From positions 7,617,737 to 7,681,736 of the forward strand of contig NW_004955466.1 in assembly GCF_000276665.1 (NCBI RefSeq): a stretch of 64,000 nucleotides of DNA. Direction: 5' to 3'. The stretch is from Chinchilla lanigera. Lineage: Eukaryota; Chordata; Mammalia; Rodentia; Chinchillidae. Shown here one piece after another: positions 10,445 through 22,026 of this stretch. Position 1 is the stretch's first letter, and the number at the start of each line of letters is the position of its first letter. Made by a program: the position numbers and the translations under genes. The notes beneath the pieces are model-generated. The model had not been told where the DNA came from. It did not search any database and was given only the letters and a program-made list of their open reading frames with translations.

Positions 10445-12903
10445 CTTAACTTTGCCAAGAAATTACCCCCATAAAATTGTCTCATGACTTTAACTCCTAT
10501 GGTGATAATACCTAGATCGGTAATAAGGGAATTTTCAACAGCTACATTAAGCCTTGAAATGTTATTCATAGCTGAAAAACAGAAGAACTATATTAATGTA
10601 ACAAACCATTTTCCACAGCAGACAAGCAAGTAATAAATTAGAAAAACAAATCTGGGCTCAAGGCAGTTGCAAGGAAGTAGAAAAAGGCGAGAGATTTGCA
10701 TTCCCATGAAGCAGTCTTCCTACACCTATACATTAAACAAGACCATGTCACCTTAAACACAGACACAAAAGTAAGTGCCTGTTATCAGAAAAATGTGCCC
10801 AGATTTCATGGAAACTGTAGGTTGTAATTATGCCACATCAATGATATTTCTTTGACCAGAGTATTCCTCAGGGTGTTAGTTCCTATCCCACGTTGGTGGA
10901 AGAAAACTTTATTATCGAGTTACTTTCTGTTGTACTCCCAACCCTTCTTCACCATTGCCAGCTATATATAAAGACTTTTCTTTGTCACTTGTGGCCATTG
11001 GTCTCATGTGTCATCCTACCTGGGCTGCAGGTGCCAACTATTCTATCGAACAGTAAGTGCTGCTGTGAGGGCACTTTGTAAGTACAATTAAAGTCCATAA
11101 TCAGCTGACCTTAAGGGAGGAGACCATCCTGTTTAGTCACTTGAAAGACTTCTTCAAGAAGAAGAAATCCCGCCTAAGAACTACAGCTTCAGCTCATGCT
11201 GGAGGGTCTGAGCCTACTCTTCCTGATGGCCTGCCTATGTACTCAGAGCTCTGTATTTCTGTTGCCTGCCACATTCCACAATCCCATAAACTAACTCTTT
11301 GCAAGAAAACTCTTGAAATATAGATGAACACACATACACACATCTTTTATACTAGTGTTGGTATGCATATGCATGTGTTTCTACTGGTTCTATTATTTTT
11401 TGTTGAACCATTATTGATATATTATGCCAAACAAAACTGTACAGGTTCTGATAATCAAGCCATTTTCTTTATGTTACCAGAAGGACAAGATTGACCTTTT
11501 ATGAAACATTCTAAAAATGAACCGTTCTGAAGTTATAAAATAAAGTAACTGGAAAAAAAAACCCAGTCAGTGAACCATTATTCTGAAGCCCACATTTCCT
11601 GGATAAAACCCCCACACTCAGCCTCTGATTCAGATCACTTACAGCAAACCTTCCATGTGTTAGCAGCAATACATGGACAAGCAATGAGAAGTAACACCAA
11701 GTGATATACACAGCACAAAAGAGCATTTCCATAGAATATGAGGCTAATAATCTCCCCACTGAACCTAGCATGATCTCACTTAAGATCAAACATAAGACAA
11801 CCTACCTGTAGATCATTTGTGGCTCAGATTTTACTTAGATTTGTGCCTTTAATTCCACTGTCCAACACTTTCAAATGCATTTTAGAGAGGGAGAACTGCT
11901 TATAATTGAACTTGACCTTAGTAAATATGTTTACGGTAGAATAAAATAACTCAATCAATAGACAACCTGTCCCCCCACCAAAAGAAATTCTCTCTAGATG
12001 CATCTTTCATTATTCTTTATCACTGAAATAAATCCACAAATATGAAGATAAATAAAAATAAATGACAAAAAATACTTAAGCAATAAAAATTACATTGAAA
12101 TTTCCATGGCATTTGGTGATCTAAAATTTGGCATGTAGTTATTCCTATGAAAATCCTGCTGATTTTCTTTCAAAATTTTCCTATTATTCCTTTGATACGG
12201 AGGACTTTTTCTTCTTTCCAGGAGAGAAAATTTTACCTCTTCTATTACTATTTGGCATAACTTCAGAATTACCAGTTGTAACAAGAAAGAAATTGTTGCT
12301 AATTCCAAGAAGAACAGAGATTAGGTGGTTGTCACACTTCTTGGAACATCAGCCACTCATGTAAATCAGAACCCAGACCCTGGCGCTGCTGGGAAATGGA
12401 GCCATTAGCTTTAGAATTAAACAAGTGAGTCCCAGGGAATCAATTCCTATTAACTTTCATTAGCTAATATTTGCCTTGTCAGTGGAGAGAAAGGAGTGCT
12501 CTGTATAACACCAGGGAAAGAGAAAGACCAACAGAGGGAGTGAGGAGCCGGCAGAGGTCCACAGTCATAGAGAGTGGCTGGGTTACACCACGCTGACCAT
12601 TACTAGCTTGTGCCAACAATGCAACAACAAAACATGTTATATTGCTTGGTGCCAGTAAGTCAAACCAAAGAGTAAGGATGGCAAATCTTACCCGACCAAA
12701 AGAGAAACAAACAAACAAAAACAAACAACGAGGTTCTGCTTGTTAATTCTTTTTTCCCCTTTGTTCTTTCTTGCCTACCCTCTCTTCATCATTAAATACA
12801 AATTTCCTCTTTCCATCTTCTTTCCATTTCTGCGCTCACCTTCTTCTCTATTTGTGTTGAAAATAAGGAAGATGAATATTGCCGCCCACCACCCTGGTTT
12901 AAC

Positions 12904-12911
12904 TGACGTCA
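12904..12911. promoter_or_regulatory. Consensus CRE octamer (tgacgtca)
   Basis: A perfect palindromic cAMP-response element core lies in unique intronic sequence with some other CpGs nearby, about 0.57 kb upstream of exon A read left to right (3' of it in the gene). CREB/ATF proteins bind this octamer. Function here is not shown, and one octamer can arise by chance. Confidence 0.3.
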
Positions 12912-13263
12912 TGCCCCAAAAGGAAAGAAGGAAAAGAAGCAAGATCATTGAAACCGAGCCACAACAGCGGATGTGGAACAACTGCTTGAGCATTTATTAA
13001 ACGCTCTTAGATCCTTCCCTCTTCTGGAGTCTGTAACTACCGAGGGTGGGCATAAAGCTGTCAGAGAGTTGCCTGACCTTTACTTAGGAAAGAACTCAGA
13101 AATGCTGTACTGTTCTTTTTGTCTTCTCTTTCCGGTTTACTTTGCCTCGTTTTCTTTTCCTTTCTGGACTTAGATGTACAGTATAGCATTGAAACACTCA
13201 AAAACATGCTTACTCTTGACCATCCCTAGTCTAGATAAAGGAAAAACATGATGTAAGGAATAC

Positions 13264-13476
13264 CTTCACAGGCGGATGCTTCGGTGCTGTCTTCCTCATG
13301 AGTAGAAAGCAGATGCCTGCATTTTGGGTTCTGCCCCAATCTGCCTGGTTTTCCTTTCTCAGCGGCTCCAGCACGAAAACTCTGGGTCCGGGATACAGAA
13401 ATTTCAAACTGTTTGATCACATCCTCATCACTGCCAGAAGATGTGGAAAGTTCTTCGTCATCCTCAAAGCTGTTAA
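13264..13476 (-). CDS. SYT16: Synaptotagmin-16-like exon A (acidic/Ser-rich linker)
   Basis: Internal coding exon. Reading the minus strand, a pyrimidine-rich tract ending in ttcccag precedes the exon (AG at 13478-13477). The exon ends at 13264 before a GT. It is 213 nt: 2 nt of a split codon, 70 codons and 1 trailing nt (phase 1 in, phase 1 out). It encodes NSFEDDEELSTSSGSDEDV and then KQFEISVSRTQSF, an acidic patch with casein-kinase-2-like Ser sites followed by a basic/Ser stretch. It ends in ACE plus one base, which joins the next exon as Asp. No domain is expected here: in SYT14/SYT16 proteins this is the linker between the N-terminus and C2A. The donor, g|gtattc, is weak because +4 to +6 do not match the consensus. 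Protein similarity to SYT16 is from memory; the paralogue SYT14 is the main alternative. Confidence 0.82.
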
Positions 13477-14539
13477 CTGGGAACAAACAAGATTCATGAG
13501 TCCTCCTGTGGCCTCTACGATCCAACGCAGAGACAGACCATCCCAGAAACCAAGAGAGCATCATGAACATTTATTTTGTGTTCAGCAGGTCCCAGCTGCG
13601 TAGAAAGGACTTTGAGTGCTTTTGTAACAGACATTAGAGTCCAAAGGGTTGGAACAAGAAAAGAAATCCCATGAAAGAATTTATTATATGTGCTGCAGAA
13701 GTAAGCACTCAGGAAATAAATTAGAAAGACAGTTAGGAAAAAACTGGGACAGCCATAGTCCACACCATGAGCCATGGTAGGGAGCCAAGTAGCACTGCTG
13801 ATTTGTTACGTTGCCTATAAGGACCAGGATATTTACCAGCACATTTTCCTTATCTGCAGTTTTGTGGGAAATATTATTTCATCTCATTTATTAAAACACC
13901 TAGAGCCAAGCCCCACTTCAGAGAAGAGATACGTGGCATGACTGGAAAATACAATGAATGCTTACATTTTTTAAAAAAATATTACAGTAAAAGATACATT
14001 GACATAAATTCCCCTTGAAATTCTTCTCCTTTCTGTGAACATACTTATCTCATCATTCTTGACACTTTCTGAAATAGTTCTGCAAGTCCTCTTTCATGGC
14101 TAGTTATACTGGTGTGGCTGCCTCTGGGCCCTGAATAGGTTCGAAATGTTTACTATTCATGGGCATTTTGACTTTGGAGAAGAATCAGAAGCTGCACTCT
14201 GCCAGATCCTGTGAATAAAATAGATGAGGACACACCATCATGGTTCCGTAAGCCTACCTTTCCACTGGGTACCACTGGGCAGTAGCACACACCATATTTG
14301 ATCGTACCTTGAAAATACACTTATTAAATGAAGACTTCCAGAACCACTTCACAAAGTGCCATGAATGCTGGCAGGTGTCACAAGTGAAGGGGAGTCTCAC
14401 GAGAGAGGTTAATGGCAATTAACCTCTTTTGCTGTGATAATTTTTAAAAATTAAACATTTACTATAGTTTGTTTGCAACTAAGATTTTCCAAATATTCCT
14501 AGCTTTACAGAGAATCATCGTGTATGTGTTTTAACTCAT
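13477..14539. other. Sequence 5' of exon A, no feature seen
   Basis: Presumed intron upstream of exon A in the minus-strand gene. I see no repeat family, conserved coding frame or RNA gene. The next upstream exon should end in phase 1 to match exon A; I did not find it in the window. Confidence 0.5.
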
Positions 14540-14831
14540 TTACACTACAAACATTTTAAATCTCACCACTAGCAACTCAACCCAAACTTTGAACTGTTTT
14601 TAAAATAAATGTTATCAGTTATAGTTGCCATTTACAACATAATGCTATAGAATACATAGAGTCATTAAAATCTTAGTATGGTAAAGCAAATTAATATATT
14701 TATCATATTACAGTTTTTGCAAATGTATGTGAGACAAGAGGAACTCAACTTTACACATTTAACAAAAAAATGTAATACTATACAACTTTATGGGCTAGAC
14801 TTCTTGTATTGTGCATGAGATCTCCAGAATT

Positions 14832-14932
14832 TTTTGGTTTTTTTTTGGTTTTTTTGTTTTTTTCCGGTACTGGGAATCGAACTCACAACCTTGTGCTTGC
14901 CAGGCAGGTGCTATGCCGCTGAGCTAAAGCCC
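14832..14932 (-). repeat. ID SINE, antisense, with target-site duplication
   Basis: A T-rich tail is followed by ccggtactgggaatcgaact and ctatgccgctgagctaaagc. Direct repeats ccagaatt at 14824-14831 and 14933-14940 flank it. Confidence 0.9.
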
Positions 14933-15369
14933 CCAGAATTGTTTATTGTAGATATCTGCTACTTTGAACCCTTTGATGTACATCTCTCTATTCCTCTTAT
15001 TCCAACCTTGGAAATAATTGTTTTATAGTTTCTGAATAATTGACTTTTTAAGGGATTCCATATGAAAAGTATACAAGAAAGTATACAAGATTATACAAGT
15101 TGCTCTTCCTGTGTCTGCTTATTTCACTCAGCACCACGTCTCCCAGGTCTGCTCACATTAAGTCAATGGCAAGGTTGCTTTCATAGGGCTGAGGAAAGCT
15201 GAGGAAGACTGTACACACCACATTTGCTTTGGTCACTACCTGTCTATCGAAACAGGTTGTTCATGACTTGGGCATTGTGGATAATGTTGCAACAGACATG
15301 AGAATGCAGACATCCTGACCGGAAGGTGATTTTGTTTACTCTGAGCACCTCCTTGGAGAAGGGACTGCA

Positions 15370-15435
15370 AGCTTAGATGGTAGTTCTATTTTTCATTTCA
15401 TTAGCTTAGATGGTAGTTCTATTTTTCATTTCATT
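15370..15435. repeat. 33-bp tandem duplication
   Basis: A unit beginning agcttagatggtagttctat occurs twice, at 15370-15402 and 15403-15435, with no difference. Confidence 0.97.
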
Positions 15436-15489
15436 AGCAATCTCTATACTGTTTTCCCCAATAGCTGCACCAATCTGTATTTCAACCCA

Positions 15490-15681
15490 GTGTGCTTTGG
15501 GGCTCCCTTTTCTTGTTATCATCCATCCTTTTATCTTAGCCATGGTAATGAAACACTGAATTATTCACTCACTTCCCCCGCAACACACCTTCCCCATAGG
15601 CACACTAACCTTCTTTCAGATTATCCAGCATGCCAAGATTGTTTCTGCCCTGGAGTTATGTGCCTTTGCTGGTCCTTCTGC
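15490..15681 (+). repeat. L2 LINE, left part
   Basis: CT-rich L2 3' region with tgcctttgctggtccttctg. It continues after the LTR insertion at about 16061. Confidence 0.5.
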
Positions 15682-15686
15682 CTCCC

Positions 15687-16055
15687 TGTCTTGGTTACTT
15701 TTCTCTCATTGCTGAGACAAAATACCCAACGCCCAAAAATAAGGAAGGAAAGATTTATTTAGCTTACAGTTTGTGGAGGTTTCAGTCCATAATGAGGTAG
15801 CTCCAAGGCAGTGGCAGGGCCCAGCAACACTTCAAGGTGGCACAAAACAGCAAAAGCAGCAAAAGCAAAAGGGAGGAGTGGAGGTACGGAGCCTCTTCTA
15901 CCTGCCTTACACTGTATGCAAACTACCTACCCCAGGGCGGATGTAGCACTCGCACCCATAATCCCAACATTGGACCATGAATCAATCATAAACTCTAGAA
16001 GCCCACTCTATGACTGCATGGGGCTTTGGGGAACATCCAGGCACAAACTGTAATG
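15687..16055 (-). mobile_element. MaLR-type solo LTR, antisense
   Basis: It begins tgtcttggttacttttctct, followed by cattgctgagacaaaatacc. This is the reverse of the MaLR LTR end with its polyadenylation region. ctccc at 15682-15686 and 16056-16060 gives a 5-bp target duplication, typical of ERV integration. A sister copy lies at 50421-50783. No internal retroviral sequence is present. Confidence 0.8.
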
Positions 16056-16310
16056 CTCCCCCAGATGTTTGCTTAGTTGGCTGCTTCACATTCACATGTG
16101 TGTGACTCCCACTTCAAACAGGCTTTGCTCCTCCTCCCTCTTGACCATCCTCTTCCATAGAACTAACCTTTATTCCTCTGTTCTCTCCTCTAACTTCCAT
16201 GAAAATAAAGAAATCACCTGTTTTGTTAGCTGATAACTTCCCATTGCATAAAATTGCCTGTTGCACAGTAAGTGCTTAACAAATGCTTATTAAATGTTAA
16301 ATAAGCTGTT
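16056..16310 (+). repeat. L2 LINE, right part and 3' tail
   Basis: Resumes as ccagatgtttgcttagttgg and ends with cagtaagtgcttaacaaatg, an L2-like 3' end. Confidence 0.5.
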
Positions 16311-16394
16311 GAATATCCCATGGTGCCCCAAGCCTGAGCACCCAAAAACAGTCCTGCTGATTCCTGTGTCTGGGATCTCTTCTCCATCCAGCCT

Positions 16395-16630
16395 TTTATC
16401 TTGACTGGTCAAGATGGTCTTGTCACTGAAGGCTCAGCTTACATTAATACTTCTGGAACATCCCTCCTTGACCCCTTCAATCAGATTAACTGCTCTTTCC
16501 AGGTATCATAAGACAGTGTTCTGTTCTCCCTTGTCAGTGTTACTCTCACACTGAGGGGGCATTGCCTACCTAGCTGCTGACTGTCCCACTGAGCTCAAGA
16601 ACCAGAGACAGACCATAGAAAGGACTCTCA
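16395..16630 (+). repeat. Second L2 LINE fragment
   Basis: aacatccctccttgacccct, then actgtcccactgagctcaag: the L2 3' region in forward orientation. Diverged. Confidence 0.5.
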
Positions 16631-17439
16631 CTCTGTGCCCTCATATTAACTAGCTGCTGTGTCTGATGTCCTCTTTGGCATTTTTTTCTCAAGTTTGGGT
16701 CATTTCTGAGGTCTGGATCATTTCCCAGGTCTTTTCTAGCACCAAAATTATCTCACTCCAAAGTTCCCGCCTGACCGGCTTCAACAATCAATCTGTTTCT
16801 CAATGATCTTCTCAGTAGAGCATCTGCTACACAAACATGAGAGCACATCTTTTTTATCTCACTCAATTTTATTGGCTGTGTCTAGCAGCTCAGTAGGATC
16901 TGAAAATCTAATCATCAGGAGAAACTAGATTTCTCACTAATACTCCAATAAGCCACATAAATACCCTCCTATCAGAAAACCAACCATTGCAATAAATATG
17001 CTCCCTTGTGCTGGGCATAGTACTGTGGTGTAGGACGGACCATCGCATATGGAAAAGATACCAAAAAGAGCAAGAATAAAATTAAACTCTCTCTACCAGT
17101 AGAGTATATAACCAGCTGAGCAAATGGTTATATAGGAGGTTGTCAGGGGAATATATGCATGGGGGGCTGGTTGGGTTAGACATTGACGGGAGCTCTTCCC
17201 AACTCTGAGATTCCACTTACGTGTATTATTAGGCCAGTTTTAAAAATAAAATAATTCATCCATTTCAAATTGGGGAGCAAGTGTGTGGATACTTTCCCAT
17301 CCATATAATAATTAGAATTAGAACTTGTTTATTAGAATGTGATCCTTGATTTTTCTGGAGTCACATAGTAAAAATTCTCTTCATCTGGTATACTCATCAT
17401 ACAATAATTACAACATTTCTCATATACTCAGCATACATT
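16631..17439. other. No feature seen
   Basis: AT-rich non-coding sequence. I see no long frame, SINE or LTR structure here. Confidence 0.5.
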
Positions 17440-17645
17440 CCAGGCATCTTCTTGGAACTTCATATATGGTATCCCATTGAATCAACACAGCCAACCTATA
17501 AAGTAGGTACTATTAGTATTTCCCCTGTAGAGTTAGGAAGCAGAGGCACAGAATGATTAAATAACTTGGTTTAAGGAAACAAAGCTAGGAAATTAACAAA
17601 GCTGGGGCTCAAACACAGAACCTCTATTCTTTACCACTGTGCATA
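17440..17645 (-). repeat. MIR SINE, well preserved
   Basis: Nearly complete reverse MIR: aaagtaggtactattagtat, aggaagcagaggcacagaat, then gctggggctcaaacacagaa. Confidence 0.75.
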
Positions 17646-17999
17646 TCATCAGATATCATGGCATCAGGAAAGTGAGCCAGATCTAGCTTCCTTTTGAAGT
17701 GAGGGGAGAGGGAGCTTTGCCACTTGCCCTGCCATCTACTGGGAGCTGCTTCCTCTGTAATGGATGCAAAGAAGCCTCCGGAAAGAGGAGTCAGTCTGTG
17801 CCGGTGCGAATGTATACAGGCCGGCAACAGGCAAACTAGCCTATTGCTCCTCATGGGGTTATTAAAACAACTGTGCATGCTATTCTAACGTCACTCCCCA
17901 AGGATGTCAGAGAATTCTCAGTCTAAAAGGCAAATCTGCACTCTCTTTCAAATGCCACTGAGCAGTAACAGTGCCATTAGTACAGCAATAAAAGCAATC

Positions 18000-18185
18000 C
18001 CTTAATATTTATCACCTGCTACTCATTGTTTTAAAACTTGACACGTTCACTTATTTAATCCAACCCATGACCCAAAGAAATAAGTAATATTAATATCCCC
18101 ATACTAGGGATTAGAAAACAAAGGTGCAGTGAGGCCAATAATTTGGTGCAGTAGCCAGAGTTTCTAAGCAGTGAATCCAGGCTGT
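18000..18185 (-). repeat. MIR SINE
   Basis: Reverse MIR: aatattaatatccccatact, then gattagaaaacaaaggtgca, then gcagtgaatccaggctgtct. Confidence 0.7.
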
Positions 18186-18284
18186 CTTTCTCTACCATCA
18201 ATACTTCCTCCAGAAAAAAGTCTTCTAAAATCCGGGACAAAACTAATACAAACTGTGTTTTATCACCAGGAGAAACAAATCACA

Positions 18285-18420
18285 GAGACTGTGCTGCAAA
18301 GGATTTTCATGAGCATGTATTCCCTAATGGAGAAACCAAAGCCCAAAGAAGCAAAGTGATTCTATCACAGTCCTAGAAGGTCAGGACTTGGCCCAGGTCT
18401 CTAAGTCTCTAAGTCTCTAA
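18285..18420 (-). repeat. MIR SINE fragment
   Basis: Reverse MIR core: atggagaaaccaaagcccaa, then aggtcaggacttggcccagg. It ends at a short run of the unit tctctaag. Confidence 0.6.
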
Positions 18421-18736
18421 GTTAATGGTTGGCAGTATAACTTTCCAGTATTTCTCCCCAAGTGTTCTATTTTTTATTTTTATTTCTTCTGAATTCCATT
18501 TTTGTCTACTATCTGTTTGAAAGATCCAAGTTACTTGCCTTGTTACGCAACTGTTATCAATGACTAAATAGCTGATCTGGGTTTCATTCAATTTCATCAC
18601 TGAAAAATCACAAAGTTCCATCTATATTGTGCTGCTTACTTTGGAGGTAAAGGTAGTATTTTCTGAAGAACCATGTACATTTCAAGTTCAGATTCCTTTT
18701 CAAACTGAATACCTAGGAAATAGTAGTAGCAGCTTT

Positions 18737-18800
18737 TATTAAAATTTTTTACTAAAAATTTTAATAGCATTTATTATAACTTTTTGCTAAAATTTTTAGC
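18737..18800. repeat. Pair of AT-rich hairpins
   Basis: 13-bp perfect arms at 18737-18749 and 18754-18766 with a 4-nt loop, then a 7-bp/1-nt palindrome gctaaaatttttagc at 18786-18800. Confidence 0.85.
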
Positions 18801-19299
18801 AATTAGCCTGAAATATGATAGGGAGATATCTGTGCAGTTATCACAGATCTGGATCAGTTTTGAAGTTGAAAGCCTGTTCATTTTATTTGATCACAGGATT
18901 CAGACAGACCTTAGGATTCAGATATCCTTTAAGTATCTACAATCAAAACGAGGTCGGAATCATGTGTGCTCTTTCTGACAGATGGCCGCTCAGCATCAGC
19001 TCTTTATTCACACACTATCAAGGTGCTACTGAGGGCCTCCTGCACTATAAGGAATTACTGAAGGGCCAGGCAGAAAGAGTTATATGACAATGGCTCATCA
19101 GTACAAAGTCTGTACTGCAATGGAAGTAGAAGTTCCCTCTCTAATTTTAAATGAAATTCTACCTTCATTGTCCATGTGTAAGAGATAAATGGGAGATCTA
19201 AGTGCAAAGACACTGTTGGATGTAACAATAGTCACGCCCAAAGTTGTTTAAGGAGTAGAATATGGATCTGAGCTTCCAGAATTGACTCTGATGTCTTCC

Positions 19300-19470
19300 A
19301 GTTAGTAGTTTGTGAACTAAGAAGACGTCTTAACTTCAAGAGCTTCAGGATCCTTATACATACTCCTTAACCTCTTAAAATTGTTGAAAGGATTAAAGGA
19401 GATAATCTACATACTGGCACTTAGCACATACTTGATATACAATATACTCAAAAATGTTAACTATTATTAT
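19300..19470 (+). repeat. MIR SINE
   Basis: Forward MIR 3' half: ccttaacctcttaaaattgt, then tactggcacttagcacatac. Confidence 0.6.
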
Positions 19471-20852
19471 TTTCCACCATGGAACTGCTCACGTGCAAAC
19501 CCTATTATGTAGACTTGCATTTATAGCCAAAGGACTTCAGACCTCATCATCAGGGTTGATGGATGGGAAGGGTAGGAGAAACGAGGACTGGGACAGTAGG
19601 AGATTAAGCTGATAGTGTGGGTTGCGTTTCTCACACTACCTCACAGTCCCTTCTCCCAAGCCTGGATGTGAAGCACTCTGTAGGAGTTATCCACACTGTC
19701 TGGAAGTAGGCAGAGCCCAACACCTGCTCATTTTGTTGCTTTTTTTAAGGCCAAAAAATCACCAACTGGTAATGCAAAGAATGGATTTCTCAAGCCTGTC
19801 TGCTGCTATTTTACAGATGGAGAAAGAATTTAGAAATAATCACTGCAGCTCCAAGCTTATTAATTCCTTCCCACCCACATAAGAGCAGTTAGGTAGAGAA
19901 AAGTACTGCTCACATTTTACAGACTGAAAGAAGAGACAGGTGGGGGCAGGCTGTGCTCAGGGGTACAGTAATAGGGAGCTACTTCTAATCCACAATTTTA
20001 GGAAATCCCTTCAGTGCAAGATTCCAGCAAATACCTTCCCACAGTGGCTAGATGAGGACAGAAACAAAGATAAGAAGTTGGTTAAATTGAAAAAAACAGA
20101 AGGAAGATCACAAGTGACAACTATCTGTATCTGATCCTAGAAAAAGTAGTCACTTTTCTGAAACACATTTCAATCACTCCTGGACACATTGGGAAAAAAA
20201 TTTATAAATCATCCAATTTTGATTTTTTTCAAACTATGTTCTGTGGAGGTCAAAGGTTTCCCAAACGCACTGTAGAAATGTAGGTGCAGGAAGTTTCACT
20301 GAGCAGGTTGCGTTCTATCCCCTCTATAATCAAGGCTATTTTGTTTTAAGGTAGTTTATATTTTCCACATAATTCTGTTGAAAAAAATTTTCTGACAATT
20401 TTAAAGAAACTTGAAGAGCATTAATACAACACAACTCTTTCTGCTACAGAGTAGGAACTCAGGCCAAAACTACTTAAGAGCGTGTCCTGTAGTCAAATAG
20501 CTAGACAAAGAAAAAGGAAGTATTAGTGTCTGGCTCTTCTGTGCACACGTGTTTTGTCACCCCAAATCCTGAATGAGTTGTTTTGACAACTTCATTTCAT
20601 ATATGAACAAAGAGCTGGCACTGGTAATAGTTAAACACAAGTGAGTCAAATCAAAAATCTTTATCTCAAATTAACATAGAAAGCACTATACTAAAGAACA
20701 AGTTAGTTGCAATATTGAAAATTTCAGGTCTGCAAATACTAGAGTATTCAAACTAGCCCTCCTTCTGATAGAAAGAATGCACAACAAAAATATTTAAACC
20801 AACTGTTAAAGATATACTGTTTCTTTTTGCAAGAGAAAGCAAAAACTAGATG
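19471..20852. other. No feature seen
   Basis: Non-coding sequence with a MIR scrap possible near 19800-19870. Two short plus-strand frames here (19622-19882, 19940-20134) show no family resemblance or splice context. Confidence 0.45.
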
Positions 20853-20893
20853 GAGCCCGACATGGTGGTACATGTCATAATCCCAGGCTTTCC
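20853..20893 (+). repeat. B1 SINE scrap
   Basis: agcccgacatggtggtacat, then gtcataatcccaggctttcc, resembles the B1 5' end only. Confidence 0.5.
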
Positions 20894-21054
20894 AATAAAA
20901 TTCTGGAACACTGAAATTAGAAGAAAGGCTGAAAAGGAAATGGGCCTACCCTAGCAAAGTACAAAACCAACACTCCATTGAATTATCTTTAAAAAGCTAG
21001 TAATTTAATTATGTGCTAGTGAAAAAGGTTGACACTTTTTCCAGTTGCTAGACA

Positions 21055-21315
21055 AAATTAAGGAGAGGGGAGAAGTTTATTGCGGCCATAGTTTCAGAAG
21101 AGTCAGTCCATGGTTGACTGGTTCCAAGACAGAAACATGGTGGAGGGTCTGGTGAAACAAGGTACTCACTTCCAGGCAACCAGGAAGCAAAGGAGGAGAA
21201 CAGTGCTAATGAGAGATTTGCCCCCTAAAGGTTTGCCAGTGGTAAACAAGTTCCATCTGAACCCCATATCCTAAGGGTACATTCAACTATAAACATCAGT
21301 GGATTAATCCACTAA
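21055..21315 (-). mobile_element. MaLR-like LTR fragment, antisense
   Basis: aagtttattgcggccatagt, then agacagaaacatggtggagg, then gaaccccatatcctaagggt follow the reversed order of MaLR-type LTRs. Subfamily uncertain. Confidence 0.5.
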
Positions 21316-21604
21316 TAAGTACAGCACTACCAATGTTTCAGTCAGTTCTCCAAGGGTCTCATAATACACTCAAGTTTTTTAAAAAATTCTTTAGAGAAAG
21401 ATGACAGAACTACGGCAACTCTATGATATTTGACATATAGTGTCCAATACATAATCATAAATTACTAGACATACAAAGAAATGAGAAAAATGTGTATAAT
21501 CAAGAAAAAAAAAATCAGTCGATTGAACTAGCCCCAAGATAATTCAGATGTTGGATGGGGAAAACAAGATCTTTAAAGCATCTATTATATGTTCAAGGAA
21601 ATAA

Positions 21605-22026
21605 AGGGTCATTTTACTTAACATGATACTCTCCAGTTCTACCCATGTCCCTGCAGATGATATTCCATTCCTCTTTATGACTAAGTAGTCCTCATATATA
21701 ATAGTACTGAATATATACTATATTTTCTTTATCCACTTGTCAGGCCCTGGGCATCTAGGCTGTTTGAATACCTTCAATATTGTGAAATGTTACACAATAA
21801 GCATGACTAGGCAAGAACCTCTAGGATATGCTGGCTTTGATTCTTTCAGGTATATACCAAGGAGTGTTAAAGCTGGATGACATATTAGCTCTATTTTTAG
21901 CTTTTTAGAAATCTCTGTATTGATTTCTATAATGGCTGTACCAATTTACACTCCCACGAACAGTGTGCTAGGGTTCCCTTTTCCCTGTACCCTCACCACT
22001 ACATTCACGATGATAAATTTCACATC
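21605..22026 (-). mobile_element. Inverted 5' segment of a twin-primed L1
   Basis: Antisense L1 sequence: cagatgatattccattcctc, then ggctgtaccaatttacactc. It abuts a sense-oriented L1 3' end of the same insertion. Confidence 0.65.

Larger units (their letters stand above)
8597..13263 (-). other. Intron between exons A and B
   Basis: This intron starts at the weak gtattc donor of exon A and ends at the aaatttag acceptor of exon B. It holds a MIR (9080-9185), a 25-bp perfect inverted repeat (10027-10444), a CRE-like octamer (12904-12911) and an AAAC-rich run (about 12708-12728). The stretches 9186-10026, 10445-12700 and 12912-13263 hold nothing else I can assign. The intron lacks young SINEs and L1 pieces, unlike the right two thirds of the window. 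Confidence 0.78.
14540..15489 (-). mobile_element. Old L1-type fragment, antisense
   Basis: The right part has the reverse pattern of an L1 3' region (acttgggcattgtggataat, later atctgtatttcaacccagtg). The left part, before the ID insertion, is more doubtful. It contains a 33-bp tandem duplication and is interrupted by an antisense ID at 14832-14932. Confidence 0.55.
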
